In this document: in pieces, positions 46,663 to 53,519 of the stretch
Numbering within the stretch: position 1 is the stretch's first letter
How the letters are laid out: each line of letters starts with the position of its first letter
Origin: Paucidesulfovibrio gracilis DSM 16080
GTDB taxonomy: Bacteria; Desulfobacterota; Desulfovibrionia; Desulfovibrionales; Desulfovibrionaceae
Length of the DNA stretch: 64,000 nt
Reading direction: 5' to 3'
Assembly: GCF_900167125.1 (NCBI RefSeq)
Contig: NZ_FUYC01000002.1
Span: forward strand, 248,001 to 312,000
Position numbers and translations under genes: made by a program
The notes under the pieces: generated by a model
What the model saw: the letters and a program-made list of their open reading frames with translations, nothing else
Told to the model about the DNA's origin: nothing
Database searches by the model: none

Positions 46663-47952
46663 CTATCCTCTTTTCAGGGAATGGGCAATACAGCGGCAGG
46701 CGGTTTCGCAGCCGCCGCGTCGTTTCGATATATACTCCTGGAAGCGTGCGCCGACCACGTCTTTATCCTGCGGGGCTGCCAGATGTTCCAGCAGCAGGGC
46801 CAGCACACCCGCGGCGTCCTGGGCTGTGCGCAACAGGCCGCTGTCCACGATGCCCTGTCCCACCCACTGGAAATTGTCCCAATGCGGACCCATAACGGGA
46901 ATGACGCCGCAGGCCAGAGGTTCCAGAAAATTTTGTCCTCCAAGGGGGGCCAGACTGCCGCCCACAAACGCCGCAGTAGCCGGTACAAAGGCCGCTCCCA
47001 GTTCACCCATGCGGTCGGCCAGCAGAACCGTACCCGGGGAAATTGGGCCGGAGCCGGTCTTGGAGCGGAGCACCCAGGGGATTTTTGCATCCGTAAGCCG
47101 TTTGGTCCAGGGTTCCACGCGGTGCAGGTGGCGGGGGAACAGGCCGATGACCACGTCTGGCCGTGCCGAACGCAGACCGCGAATCAGGGTTTCCACCGCG
47201 GATTCTTCCTGCTCGCGCACCGAAGCCAGCACCACGAAGGGCGCTTCGGCTGGAAGCAGAGGCACCAGGGGATTGTCGGCAGTTTGTGCGCCTGTTGCGT
47301 GGCCGGGGATGCGGTCGAATTTGATGTTCTGCATGCAGTCCACATGCCCGTGTCCATAGAGCGCGGAAAACCGCGCTGCGTCCGCTTGGGACATGGCCAG
47401 GATCCGTTTGGGCGCCAGGGACCGGAACAGGGATGGCCACTTCATGTAACCGCGCAGGCTCTTTTCGCTCATGCGGCCGTTCACCATCAGCAGTTCCGAG
47501 CCGCAGTCCCTGCATGCCGCCATGAATCCGGGCCACATTTCCGATTCCAGGAGCACCACGGTGCGGGGGCGCACCCGCTGCAGCGCCTTGCGTACGATGC
47601 GCGGCCGGTCCATGGGGAAATAGGCCGTGGCAAGTTGCAGATCGGGCCGTTGCGAACGCCGTCGCGTGGTCAGTGCGTCCAGCTGTTCCATTCCTTCTTT
47701 GGTGTTGGTGGTCAGCAGCACGCTGAGGGGCCGTTCCCACGGGGAGCGCAGATGCCGGAGCAGTTCGGCGGCAAGAAAGACTTCTCCGACGCTGGCTGCC
47801 TGAATCCAGAGGTCGCACGGGCCGGGGTAGGCAGCCTGAAGGATACGCTGCTCCCAGCCGTGGCGCAGTCGCCGATTGCGACGCAGCAGCGGCAGGGCGG
47901 CCCCCCAGGCCAGATCGTACAGCCGCAGCAGGCTGGTCTGAAGCATGGCCAT
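46663..47952 (-). CDS. waaA: KDO transferase WaaA
   Basis: A 429-residue GT30 enzyme that moves KDO from CMP-KDO to lipid A precursor at the inner membrane. An N-terminal amphipathic/hydrophobic anchor ([17 protein letters not shown]) is followed by [16 protein letters not shown] with the catalytic Glu, then [15 protein letters not shown], and [17 protein letters not shown] near the C-terminus. I start at the ATG at 47952; a second ATG at 47946 is equally possible. The long frame to 48135 is overlap with ddl. The N-terminal stop/start spacing to ddl is 2 bp. Confidence 0.93.
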   Translation of the reverse strand: MAMLQTSLLRLYDLAWGAALPLLRRNRRLRHGWEQRILQAAYPGPCDLWIQAASVGEVFLAAELLRHLRSPWERPLSVLLTTNTKEGMEQLDALTTRRRSQRPDLQLATAYFPMDRPRIVRKALQRVRPRTVVLLESEMWPGFMAACRDCGSELLMVNGRMSEKSLRGYMKWPSLFRSLAPKRILAMSQADAARFSALYGHGHVDCMQNIKFDRIPGHATGAQTADNPLVPLLPAEAPFVVLASVREQEESAVETLIRGLRSARPDVVIGLFPRHLHRVEPWTKRLTDAKIPWVLRSKTGSGPISPGTVLLADRMGELGAAFVPATAAFVGGSLAPLGGQNFLEPLACGVIPVMGPHWDNFQWVGQGIVDSGLLRTAQDAAGVLALLLEHLAAPQDKDVVGARFQEYISKRRGGCETACRCIAHSLKRG

Positions 47953-47954
47953 AT

Positions 47955-48857
47955 TCAGTTGTGCTCCATGCCCAGCCGGATGAGTTCCGCGATCAGGGCG
48001 TTGAAATCCAGCCCCGTGACCTTGGCGGATCGGGGGAGCAGGCTGGTGGAGGTCATGCCGGGCAGGGTGTTGACCTCCAGAAGATAGGGAACGCCCTCCT
48101 GCACCATGAAGTCGGCCCGGGAGTAGCCCCGGCAACCGAGAATCCGGTGGGCCTCCAGGGAGATGTGCTGGACCTCGCGAACCAGTTCCTCGTCCACGGG
48201 CGCGGGGCAGATTTCATCCGCGCCGTCCTGGTCATATTTGTTTTGGTAGTCAAAGTAGGCGGAACCGTGCTTTGGCCGGATGAGGATGAGGGGCTGGGGT
48301 GTTTCACCGAGGATGCCGCAAGTGACCTCCACGCCGGGAACCGCAGCTTCCACAAGCGCTTCTTCGCCCAGGGCGTGGACTTTTTCCAAAGCCGGGGGCA
48401 GGTCCACTTCGCGTTCCACCAGGGACATGCCCAGGCTGGAGCCGCCCATATTGGGTTTGACGAAAACAGGATAGCGCAGTTGCAGCGGTGTGCCGGTTCC
48501 GGGCCGGGGAATCAGCTCCCAATCCGGGGTGCGGAGATCCGCCTCCCGGAAGAGCGCCTTGGACGCGGCCTTATTCAGCGCCAGAAAGGAGGCCGCCGGG
48601 CCGGAGCCTTGATAAGGACATCCCGCGCTTTCCAACACGGCCTGCACCAATCCGTCCTCGCCCGGGGCGCCGTGCAGGGCGAGGAAGGCGAAATCGTTTT
48701 CTCTGGCCAGCCGCACCAACGTGCCGAAGCCGTCCAGAAGATCCAGGAAGGTTACGTCATGGCCCAATTCGTCCAGGGCCGTGCCGATATTGCGGGCCGA
48801 AGCCAGGGAGACGTCACGCTCCGTGGACCAGCCGCCCGCTATCAAAAGTACTTTCAC
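47955..48857 (-). CDS. ddl: D-alanine--D-alanine ligase
   Basis: A 300-residue ATP-grasp ligase making D-Ala-D-Ala for peptidoglycan. It opens KVLLIAGGWSTERDVSLAS, has FLALHGAPGEDGLVQAVLE, the ATP-binding YPVFVKPNMGGSSLGMS, and the C-terminal metal-binding YLLEVNTLPGMTSTSL. Its start lies inside the 3' end of the HD gene (44-bp overlap), implying coupled translation. It is the second gene of HD-ddl-waaA-kdsB-carA-TPR. Confidence 0.95.
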   Translation of the reverse strand: MKVLLIAGGWSTERDVSLASARNIGTALDELGHDVTFLDLLDGFGTLVRLARENDFAFLALHGAPGEDGLVQAVLESAGCPYQGSGPAASFLALNKAASKALFREADLRTPDWELIPRPGTGTPLQLRYPVFVKPNMGGSSLGMSLVEREVDLPPALEKVHALGEEALVEAAVPGVEVTCGILGETPQPLILIRPKHGSAYFDYQNKYDQDGADEICPAPVDEELVREVQHISLEAHRILGCRGYSRADFMVQEGVPYLLEVNTLPGMTSTSLLPRSAKVTGLDFNALIAELIRLGMEHN

Positions 48858-49446
48858 GAATGTTCACCTTGAGGGTTGTGCCGAAAAGTTGCTCCATCTC
48901 CATGGCCTGCTGATGGGTGTGGGCGATCCTGTCCCGAATGATCTGGGTTTTTCCGTAGCGGGTGATCAGGTCGTCAAAGCGGGCGTCCAGGGAGACGATC
49001 CGGTCGTGGGCCACCCGTTTATCGCCGTAGATTACAGCCAGGGGCAACAGGTCGCGGGGGAGCTGCATGCTGAACGGCCAGAATACATGGTGCATGACGC
49101 CCTGGGCAAGACTCGGGTTGCCGGTAGCGTCCATGACCCAGGACGCTCCCAGTTGGCTGTGGTTGCCGCCGTGATGGATGGTGTAGACCTTGGCGATATC
49201 GTGCAGCAGGGCCGAGGCGCGCACAGCGTCCACATCGACGTTCAGTCCCACGTCGCGGGCGAGCAGGGCCAGGTGTTCGGCGATGCGGGCCACCTGGGTG
49301 CAGTGGGCGCGGATGTGGTCCGGCATGGCGTGCCGGTCCCAGATGCGGACGCATTCTTCCCTGGAGGGAACCCGGCCGGTCAGACCTTTCGGCGGTCTGG
49401 GCGGATTTTTCAGGGGGGGCAGATACGATTGGAGCGGATTCTTCAT
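48814..49446 (-). CDS. HD-domain phosphohydrolase
   Basis: A 210-residue soluble HD-superfamily protein. The metal ligands are in DHIRAHCTQVARIA (His), ASALLHDIAKVYT (His-Asp), and later HHGGNHSQLGASWV and MHHVFWPF. The layout resembles small HDIG hydrolases acting on nucleotides; no substrate can be deduced. It leads the envelope operon and overlaps ddl by 44 bp. No clear ribosome site precedes the ATG at 49446, so a shorter start is possible. Confidence 0.8.
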   Translation of the reverse strand: MKNPLQSYLPPLKNPPRPPKGLTGRVPSREECVRIWDRHAMPDHIRAHCTQVARIAEHLALLARDVGLNVDVDAVRASALLHDIAKVYTIHHGGNHSQLGASWVMDATGNPSLAQGVMHHVFWPFSMQLPRDLLPLAVIYGDKRVAHDRIVSLDARFDDLITRYGKTQIIRDRIAHTHQQAMEMEQLFGTTLKVNIRESTFDSGRLVHGA

Positions 49447-49579
49447 GGCGTTTCGCTGCGAAGTTGGATTGGACGATATGTCCGTATCCCAAAAGAGTAT
49501 CAGCAGGCGGGGGAAAAGGCAAAGCCGGAGTTGGAGGGATATTCCCAGTAGGAGAGTTCCCGGCTTGGGCCATTTTTTC

Positions 49580-49608
49580 CTTGATCAAATCTCCCCCGGG
49601 ATTTAATA
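49580..49608 (+). promoter_or_regulatory. possible dsrC promoter
   Basis: CTTGAT (49580-49585) and TTAATA (49603-49608) are 17 bp apart, about 100 bp before dsrC. TTGATCAA at 49581-49588 is an 8-bp palindrome in the -35 zone. The match is weak. Confidence 0.3.
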
Positions 49609-49621
49609 GTCGGCAACTGAC

Positions 49622-49660
49622 CGTGGGCGGAAGGCCCACGACCCGCCCCGGGAAGGGCGG
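49622..49660 (+). promoter_or_regulatory. two-hairpin 5' leader of dsrC
   Basis: CGTGGGC (49622-49628) pairs with GCCCACG (49634-49640), leaving the loop GGAAG. Next, CCGCCC (49643-49648) pairs with GGGCGG (49655-49660), again exposing GGAA. Both lie ahead of a strong GAGGAGGT ribosome site. They may protect an abundant mRNA or bind a GGA-type RNA-binding protein such as CsrA. Confidence 0.5.
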
Positions 49661-49705
49661 AAGTGAGAATCTGATTTCCCACAACTCATTGAGGAGGTAC
49701 AAGGA

Positions 49706-50023
49706 ATGGCTACTGTTGAGTTCAACGGCAAATCCTTTGAAGTGGATGAGGACGGTTTCCTGCTGAGCTTTGACGGCTGGAATCCCGAATGGGTCGAGTT
49801 CGTCAAGGAGCAGGAAGGCATCGCCGAGATCACCGACGACCACCAGAAGGTCATCGAGTTCCTGCAGGACTACTACAAGAAGAACGGCATCGCCCCGATG
49901 GTCCGCATTCTTTCCAAGGTCACCGGCTTCAAGCTGAAGCAGATCTACGAACTGTTCCCGTCCGGACCCGGCAAGGGAGCCTGTAAGATGGCTGGCCTGC
50001 CCAAGCCCACCGGCTGCGTGTAA
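49706..50023 (+). CDS. dsrC: sulfur carrier DsrC
   Basis: A 105-residue DsrC, the small protein that accepts sulfur from dissimilatory sulfite reductase and passes a trisulfide to the membrane DsrMKJOP complex. The start VEFNGKSFEVDEDGFL, the helical core FLQDYYKKNGIAPMVR, and the flexible C-terminal arm with Cys-93 and Cys-104 (10 residues between them) are all intact. The double cysteine separates true DsrC from TusE. A GAGGAGGT ribosome site, a structured leader and a very strong terminator fit a highly expressed single-gene unit, as usual in sulfate reducers. Confidence 0.97.
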   Translation: MATVEFNGKSFEVDEDGFLLSFDGWNPEWVEFVKEQEGIAEITDDHQKVIEFLQDYYKKNGIAPMVRILSKVTGFKLKQIYELFPSGPGKGACKMAGLPKPTGCV

Positions 50024-50044
50024 TCACGCTTTTTATCGGGTATT

Positions 50045-50076
50045 AGGGCGGAAGCTGCGGCTTCCGCCCTTTTTTT
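50045..50076 (+). terminator. strong intrinsic terminator after dsrC
   Basis: AGGGCGGAAG (50045-50054) and CTTCCGCCCT (50061-50070) form a perfect 10-bp stem with a 6-nt loop, followed by seven T (50070-50076). Confidence 0.95.
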
Positions 50077-50184
50077 GCGTCGCCGGACCATGTCCCGGCG
50101 TGGATAGGGTTTGCCTCGCACGGCTCAAAGGGGTATGAAGGTCCGCACTTTCCTTATCGCGGTCTTTCAACGTGGAGTATTGCC

Positions 50185-51279
50185 TTGAGCCTCAAACTGC
50201 TTGACGAATTTCACGATCCGAAACTGTGCCGCGGCCTGCTCGACAGGCTGCATTCCCTTGTGGACCGGGAGTTCCGTTTCATGGAGGTGTGCGGGACGCA
50301 CACCGTGGCTATTTTCCAAAGCGGGTTGCGTTCGCTCCTGCCGGAGCAGGTGGTCCACCTCTCCGGGCCGGGATGCCCGGTTTGCGTGACGCACGAGTCC
50401 GAAGTCAACGCGTTCATCGACCTGGCCGAGCGGGATGACGTGGTGGTGGCCACTTTTGGCGACCTCATGCGTGTTCCGGGCAGCCGGGGGCGAAGCCTGA
50501 AGAAAGCCCAGGCCGACGGCGCCAGGGTGGAGGTGGTCTACTCGCCGCCCGATGCCCTGAAGCTTGCCGCAGACAATCCGGACAAAACCGTGGTCTTTCT
50601 TGGAGTCGGTTTCGAGACCACGGCCCCCACCGTTGCCGGAACCCTGCTCATGGCCCGGGAACAGGGCTTGACCAACTTCAGGGTTCTTTCCTTCCACAAA
50701 CTGGTTCCCCCGGCACTGGGGGCGCTTATGGCCGACCCCGAAGTGCGCATCGACGCCTTCATCATGCCCGGCCACGTTTCCGCCATCATCGGCGTGGAAC
50801 CGTATCGTGCGGTGGCCGATCAGTTTGGCAAGTCCTCGGCCGTTACCGGGTTCGAGCCGGCGGACATCCTCGGTTCGCTGGTCTATTTGGTGGAGCGTTG
50901 GAAAGAAGGAAAACCCGCGGCCGCCAACCTTTATCCCCGCGTCGTCCGGGATGGGGGCAATGCCAAGGCCCGGGCCGTCATGGATCAGGTTTTTCAAACA
51001 ACGGACGCGCTCTGGCGCGGTCTGGGCATGATTCCGAATTCCGGCCTGGAACTGCGGCCCGAATTCGAACAGTTCGATGCCAAAAAATGGTTCGGTCTGG
51101 AGATTGAGGAATGTCCGGCCCTGCCCGGCTGTCGCTGCGGCGACGTGCTCAAGGGCAAATTGCGTCCTGATCAGTGTCCCCTGTTCAAAAAAGCCTGCAC
51201 ACCGGCCAACCCTGTCGGTCCCTGCATGGTTTCCACCGAAGGCTCCTGCGCCGCCTACTTCAAATACAGCATGGATTAA
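50185..51279 (+). CDS. hypD: hydrogenase maturation factor HypD
   Basis: A 364-residue iron-sulfur scaffold on which the Fe(CN)2CO unit of [NiFe] hydrogenase is built. Conserved cysteine motifs are present: MEVCGTHTVAIF near residue 35, GPGCPVCVT near residue 70, and the C-terminal cluster region with CRCGDVLKG, CPLFKKAC and GPCMVSTEGSCAAYFKY. The start is a TTG at 50185 with GGAG eight bases upstream. hypE follows after 5 bp. hypA, hypB, hypC and hypF are not in this window. Confidence 0.95.
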   Translation: MSLKLLDEFHDPKLCRGLLDRLHSLVDREFRFMEVCGTHTVAIFQSGLRSLLPEQVVHLSGPGCPVCVTHESEVNAFIDLAERDDVVVATFGDLMRVPGSRGRSLKKAQADGARVEVVYSPPDALKLAADNPDKTVVFLGVGFETTAPTVAGTLLMAREQGLTNFRVLSFHKLVPPALGALMADPEVRIDAFIMPGHVSAIIGVEPYRAVADQFGKSSAVTGFEPADILGSLVYLVERWKEGKPAAANLYPRVVRDGGNAKARAVMDQVFQTTDALWRGLGMIPNSGLELRPEFEQFDAKKWFGLEIEECPALPGCRCGDVLKGKLRPDQCPLFKKACTPANPVGPCMVSTEGSCAAYFKYSMD

Positions 51280-51284
51280 GCACG

Positions 51285-52289
51285 ATGAGTGACAAGGTTC
51301 TTCTTGATTACGGCAGTGGCGGACGCGCCTCGCAGCGTCTGGTTTCGGAACTTTTTCTCAAGCACTTCGACAATCCCGAGTTGGATCGCCTCAATGACGC
51401 GGCCTGCCTGAACCTTCAGGGTCCGGTGGCCATGAGCACGGATTCCTTTACCGTGGATCCCATTTTCTTCCCCGGCGGAGATATCGGGCAGCTCGCCGTC
51501 CATGGCACGGTCAACGATGTGGCCATGCTCGGCGCGGAACCGCAGTATCTCACCTGCGGGTATATTATTGAAGAAGGTCTGCCCATGGCCGACCTGGAAC
51601 GGGTGGTGGCCTCCATGGGCCAGGCCGCCCGGCATGCCGGAGTCTACATCGTCACGGGCGACACCAAGGTGGTACCCCGCGGCACCGTGGACAAGATTTT
51701 CATCAACACCACAGGGGTTGGGCGTATCGTGGCCGACCCCATGCCCAGTGGCGAACGGGCCGCTCCCGGCGATGCGGTTCTGCTCTCCGGCACCATGGGC
51801 GACCACGGATTGACCATTCTCGGCACCCGGGAAGGGCTGTCGTTCGAGGCAAAGGTACAAAGCGACTGCGCCTCCCTCAACCATTTGTTGCTCAAACTGG
51901 TGCGCGAACTGCCCGATGTGCATGTCTTGCGCGATCCGACCCGGGGCGGACTGGCCACGACCCTGAACGAAATTGCGATCAGCTCCAAGGCCGGGATGGA
52001 AATCGAAGAGACGGCCATTCCAGTGCGGCCGGAAGTGGCGGGCGGATGTTCGGTTCTGGGACTTGATCCGCTGTATCTGGCCAACGAGGGCAAGTTCATC
52101 TGTATCGTGCCTGAGAAAGACGCGGAAAAAGCGTTGGAAATTATGCGCGCGGATGCGCTTGGCCACGACGCCTGCCGCATTGGTTCCGTTACCGCCGAGA
52201 ACCCCGGGAAGGTGTCCCTGGTGACGCCCCTGGGAGGCAAGCGGTTGCTGAACATGCTCGAAGGAGAGCAATTGCCGCGGATCTGTTGA
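51285..52289 (+). CDS. hypE: hydrogenase maturation factor HypE
   Basis: A 334-residue PurM-like ATPase that dehydrates a C-terminal thiocarboxamide to thiocyanate, supplying the cyanide ligands. VLLDYGSGGRASQRLV opens it, MSTDSFTVDPIFFPGGDIG and GVYIVTGDTKVV form the ATP site, and the chain ends in the required PRIC with Cys as last residue. The ATG at 51285 lies just past the hypD stop; the frame is open further upstream (51174) within hypD. A terminator follows. Confidence 0.96.
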   Translation: MSDKVLLDYGSGGRASQRLVSELFLKHFDNPELDRLNDAACLNLQGPVAMSTDSFTVDPIFFPGGDIGQLAVHGTVNDVAMLGAEPQYLTCGYIIEEGLPMADLERVVASMGQAARHAGVYIVTGDTKVVPRGTVDKIFINTTGVGRIVADPMPSGERAAPGDAVLLSGTMGDHGLTILGTREGLSFEAKVQSDCASLNHLLLKLVRELPDVHVLRDPTRGGLATTLNEIAISSKAGMEIEETAIPVRPEVAGGCSVLGLDPLYLANEGKFICIVPEKDAEKALEIMRADALGHDACRIGSVTAENPGKVSLVTPLGGKRLLNMLEGEQLPRIC

Positions 52290-52328
52290 CCGATACGGGC
52301 GAGTCCCAACTCGGCCTGGCGCATGCAA

Positions 52329-52363
52329 AAACGCCCGCACCGGAAGAACCGATGCGGGCGTTT
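52329..52363. terminator. bidirectional terminator between hypE and the YbjN gene
   Basis: AAACGCCCGCA (52329-52339) and TGCGGGCGTTT (52353-52363) form a perfect 11-bp outer stem with CGG/CCG pairing inside. It suits both converging genes. Confidence 0.88.
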
Positions 52364-52383
52364 GGCGTTGGATGGTGGCGCGG

Positions 52384-52866
52384 TTACCAGTTGATATGCT
52401 GAGCGAACTGCTGCAGCACGATCTTCCAGGTGCTGGCCAGGTTGCGAATGTGCTGTTCCGTGACGCCGCCGGTGACCAGGGCGTCCATCTCAACGCGGCT
52501 GTCGCCGTTGTTGTTGCGGTAGGCGCGGCCAAAGCGCTTGGTGGTGTTCCATTCGTTGATGGACTCGGCGCTGGGATTGTTGGTCTGGGTGAAGCCGCTG
52601 TAGAACTGGATGGCTTCGCAAACGTCGTTGGTGCAGTTATAGAAATAGACCTGGAAGTTGAGACCGTCTTCACTGGAATTGATCAGGGGATCCCCTGCGT
52701 CATCCCGGGTCAGTTCCGTGGAAAAGCCCATGTTGTTCAGGATGCGCTGCATCTCAGGACCGGAGATGCCGTCGTACATGGACTGCGCAAAGCAGTTGCC
52801 GGAAAACAGGCCCAGGCACAAGGCGAGAGCAAGCATGATGGTGAAGTGGGTTTTGACCTGTCGCAT
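52384..52866 (-). CDS. secreted YbjN-domain protein
   Basis: A 160-residue exported protein. The ATG at 52866 has GAGGAGGAACAA upstream and opens a signal peptide (FTIMLALALCLGLFSG, likely cut after NCFA). The mature part resembles a YbjN domain: EMQRILNNMGFSTELTRDDAGD, FQVYFYNCTNDVCEAIQFYSGF, and SRVEMDALVTGGVTEQHI. YbjN proteins are small alpha/beta proteins of unclear role. The two cysteines in CTNDVC could form a disulfide in the periplasm. Confidence 0.7.
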   Translation of the reverse strand: MRQVKTHFTIMLALALCLGLFSGNCFAQSMYDGISGPEMQRILNNMGFSTELTRDDAGDPLINSSEDGLNFQVYFYNCTNDVCEAIQFYSGFTQTNNPSAESINEWNTTKRFGRAYRNNNGDSRVEMDALVTGGVTEQHIRNLASTWKIVLQQFAQHINW

Positions 52867-52989
52867 TTGTTCCTCCTCAAAAATAAAACAGTATTCCAGT
52901 GTTGCTTCTACCAGTTCGCGCACGGTAAGCGAGGGATCGGCATTGGTCAAGATGCGACTGGGAGAACAGGCATGGTGCGGTAAACATTA

Positions 52990-53017
52990 TTGTACTTTTG
53001 TTCCGTAATTCTATCCC
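52990..53017 (+). promoter_or_regulatory. candidate promoter for the poly-Phe leader and symporter operon
   Basis: TTGTAC (52990-52995), a 16-bp gap, then TATCCC (53012-53017). The -10 is the same as the one proposed ahead of grpE. A second -35-like TTGACG lies at 53053. The strong rightward terminator at 53203 requires some rightward promoter here, because the gene to the left runs the other way. Confidence 0.35.
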
Positions 53018-53081
53018 GTTCGGCATGCTTTTTCTCGGCGCAAAAAAGTGGCTTGACGGCGTGTCGGAAGGGATGTAAACA

Positions 53082-53177
53082 GTGTTCATGTCAGACTACA
53101 TCCTTGGCCTTGGTGCCTTTTTCTTTTTCTTCTTTTTCTTTTTTATCCTCGCTCGCGGCAAGGAGGGGACGGTCTGA
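53082..53177 (+). CDS. 31-codon poly-phenylalanine leader peptide or mini membrane peptide
   Basis: A GTG at 53082 with GGAAGGGA eight bases upstream (or an ATG at 53088) opens a frame ending at TGA 53175-53177. It encodes a Tyr-Ile-Leu-Gly-Leu-Gly-Ala stretch, then nine Phe codons in a row (53118-53144; five TTT and four TTC), then ILARGKEGTV. The next feature is a strong terminator 25 nt after the stop, and the symporter operon follows. This matches the plan of an amino-acid attenuator leader such as pheL. A single-helix membrane peptide with a Phe-rich core is the main alternative. Confidence 0.5.
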   Translation: MFMSDYILGLGAFFFFFFFFFILARGKEGTV

Positions 53178-53202
53178 CGCACTGACAACGACAATGACTG
53201 AA

Positions 53203-53242
53203 ACCGGGGCCGCGGGCGCAAGCTGGCGGTCCCGGTTTTTTT
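53203..53242 (+). terminator. strong intrinsic terminator ahead of the symporter operon (attenuator candidate)
   Basis: ACCGGGGCCGC (53203-53213) pairs along 11 positions, one of them G-U, with GCGGTCCCGGT (53226-53236), followed by seven T (53236-53242). Its left arm overlaps GCCGCGGG (53209-53216), which could instead pair with CTCGCGGC (53152-53159) in the leader frame as an antiterminator. Confidence 0.85.
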
Positions 53243-53288
53243 ATGGCCGCACAGCTGGTTCAGGCTCCTCAACAGAGGGGGAAAGCGG

Positions 53289-53519
53289 ATGATGCTGGGA
53301 CTCGGAAGCGTGGAAATAGCACTGGCCTTCTGGCTGGTAATTCTCTGCGCGGCAGTGTGTGTGGTGTATGGGGCGTTGCATTGGAATCATGGAGACGAAT
53401 GCGATGCCGTGGATCCGGAGCGGAAAGCACAGAGCGGGGCAGACCAGGAGGCGTTGTCGGCGGGGCATGCCGTGGATGCTTCTTCCGCCGCTGGTTGCTG
53501 TGAGGAGGCTGCCTCATGA
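53289..53519 (+). CDS. small membrane accessory protein of the symporter
   Basis: A 76-residue protein with one N-terminal TM helix (IALAFWLVILCAAVCVVYGAL), then a polar, acidic, Ala- and Cys-containing tail (GCCEEAAS at the end). GAGGGGG precedes the ATG. It overlaps the symporter start as ATGA, so the two are translated together. Short one-helix proteins starting MLGLGS... are common ahead of such symporters and are thought to be accessory subunits. The long hydrophilic tail here is less usual. Confidence 0.7.
   Translation: MMLGLGSVEIALAFWLVILCAAVCVVYGALHWNHGDECDAVDPERKAQSGADQEALSAGHAVDASSAAGCCEEAAS

Noticed and set aside
49581-49588. TTGATCAA as an FNR-type site before dsrC
   Set aside because: FNR sites need TTGAT and ATCAA separated by four bases; here the half-sites overlap.
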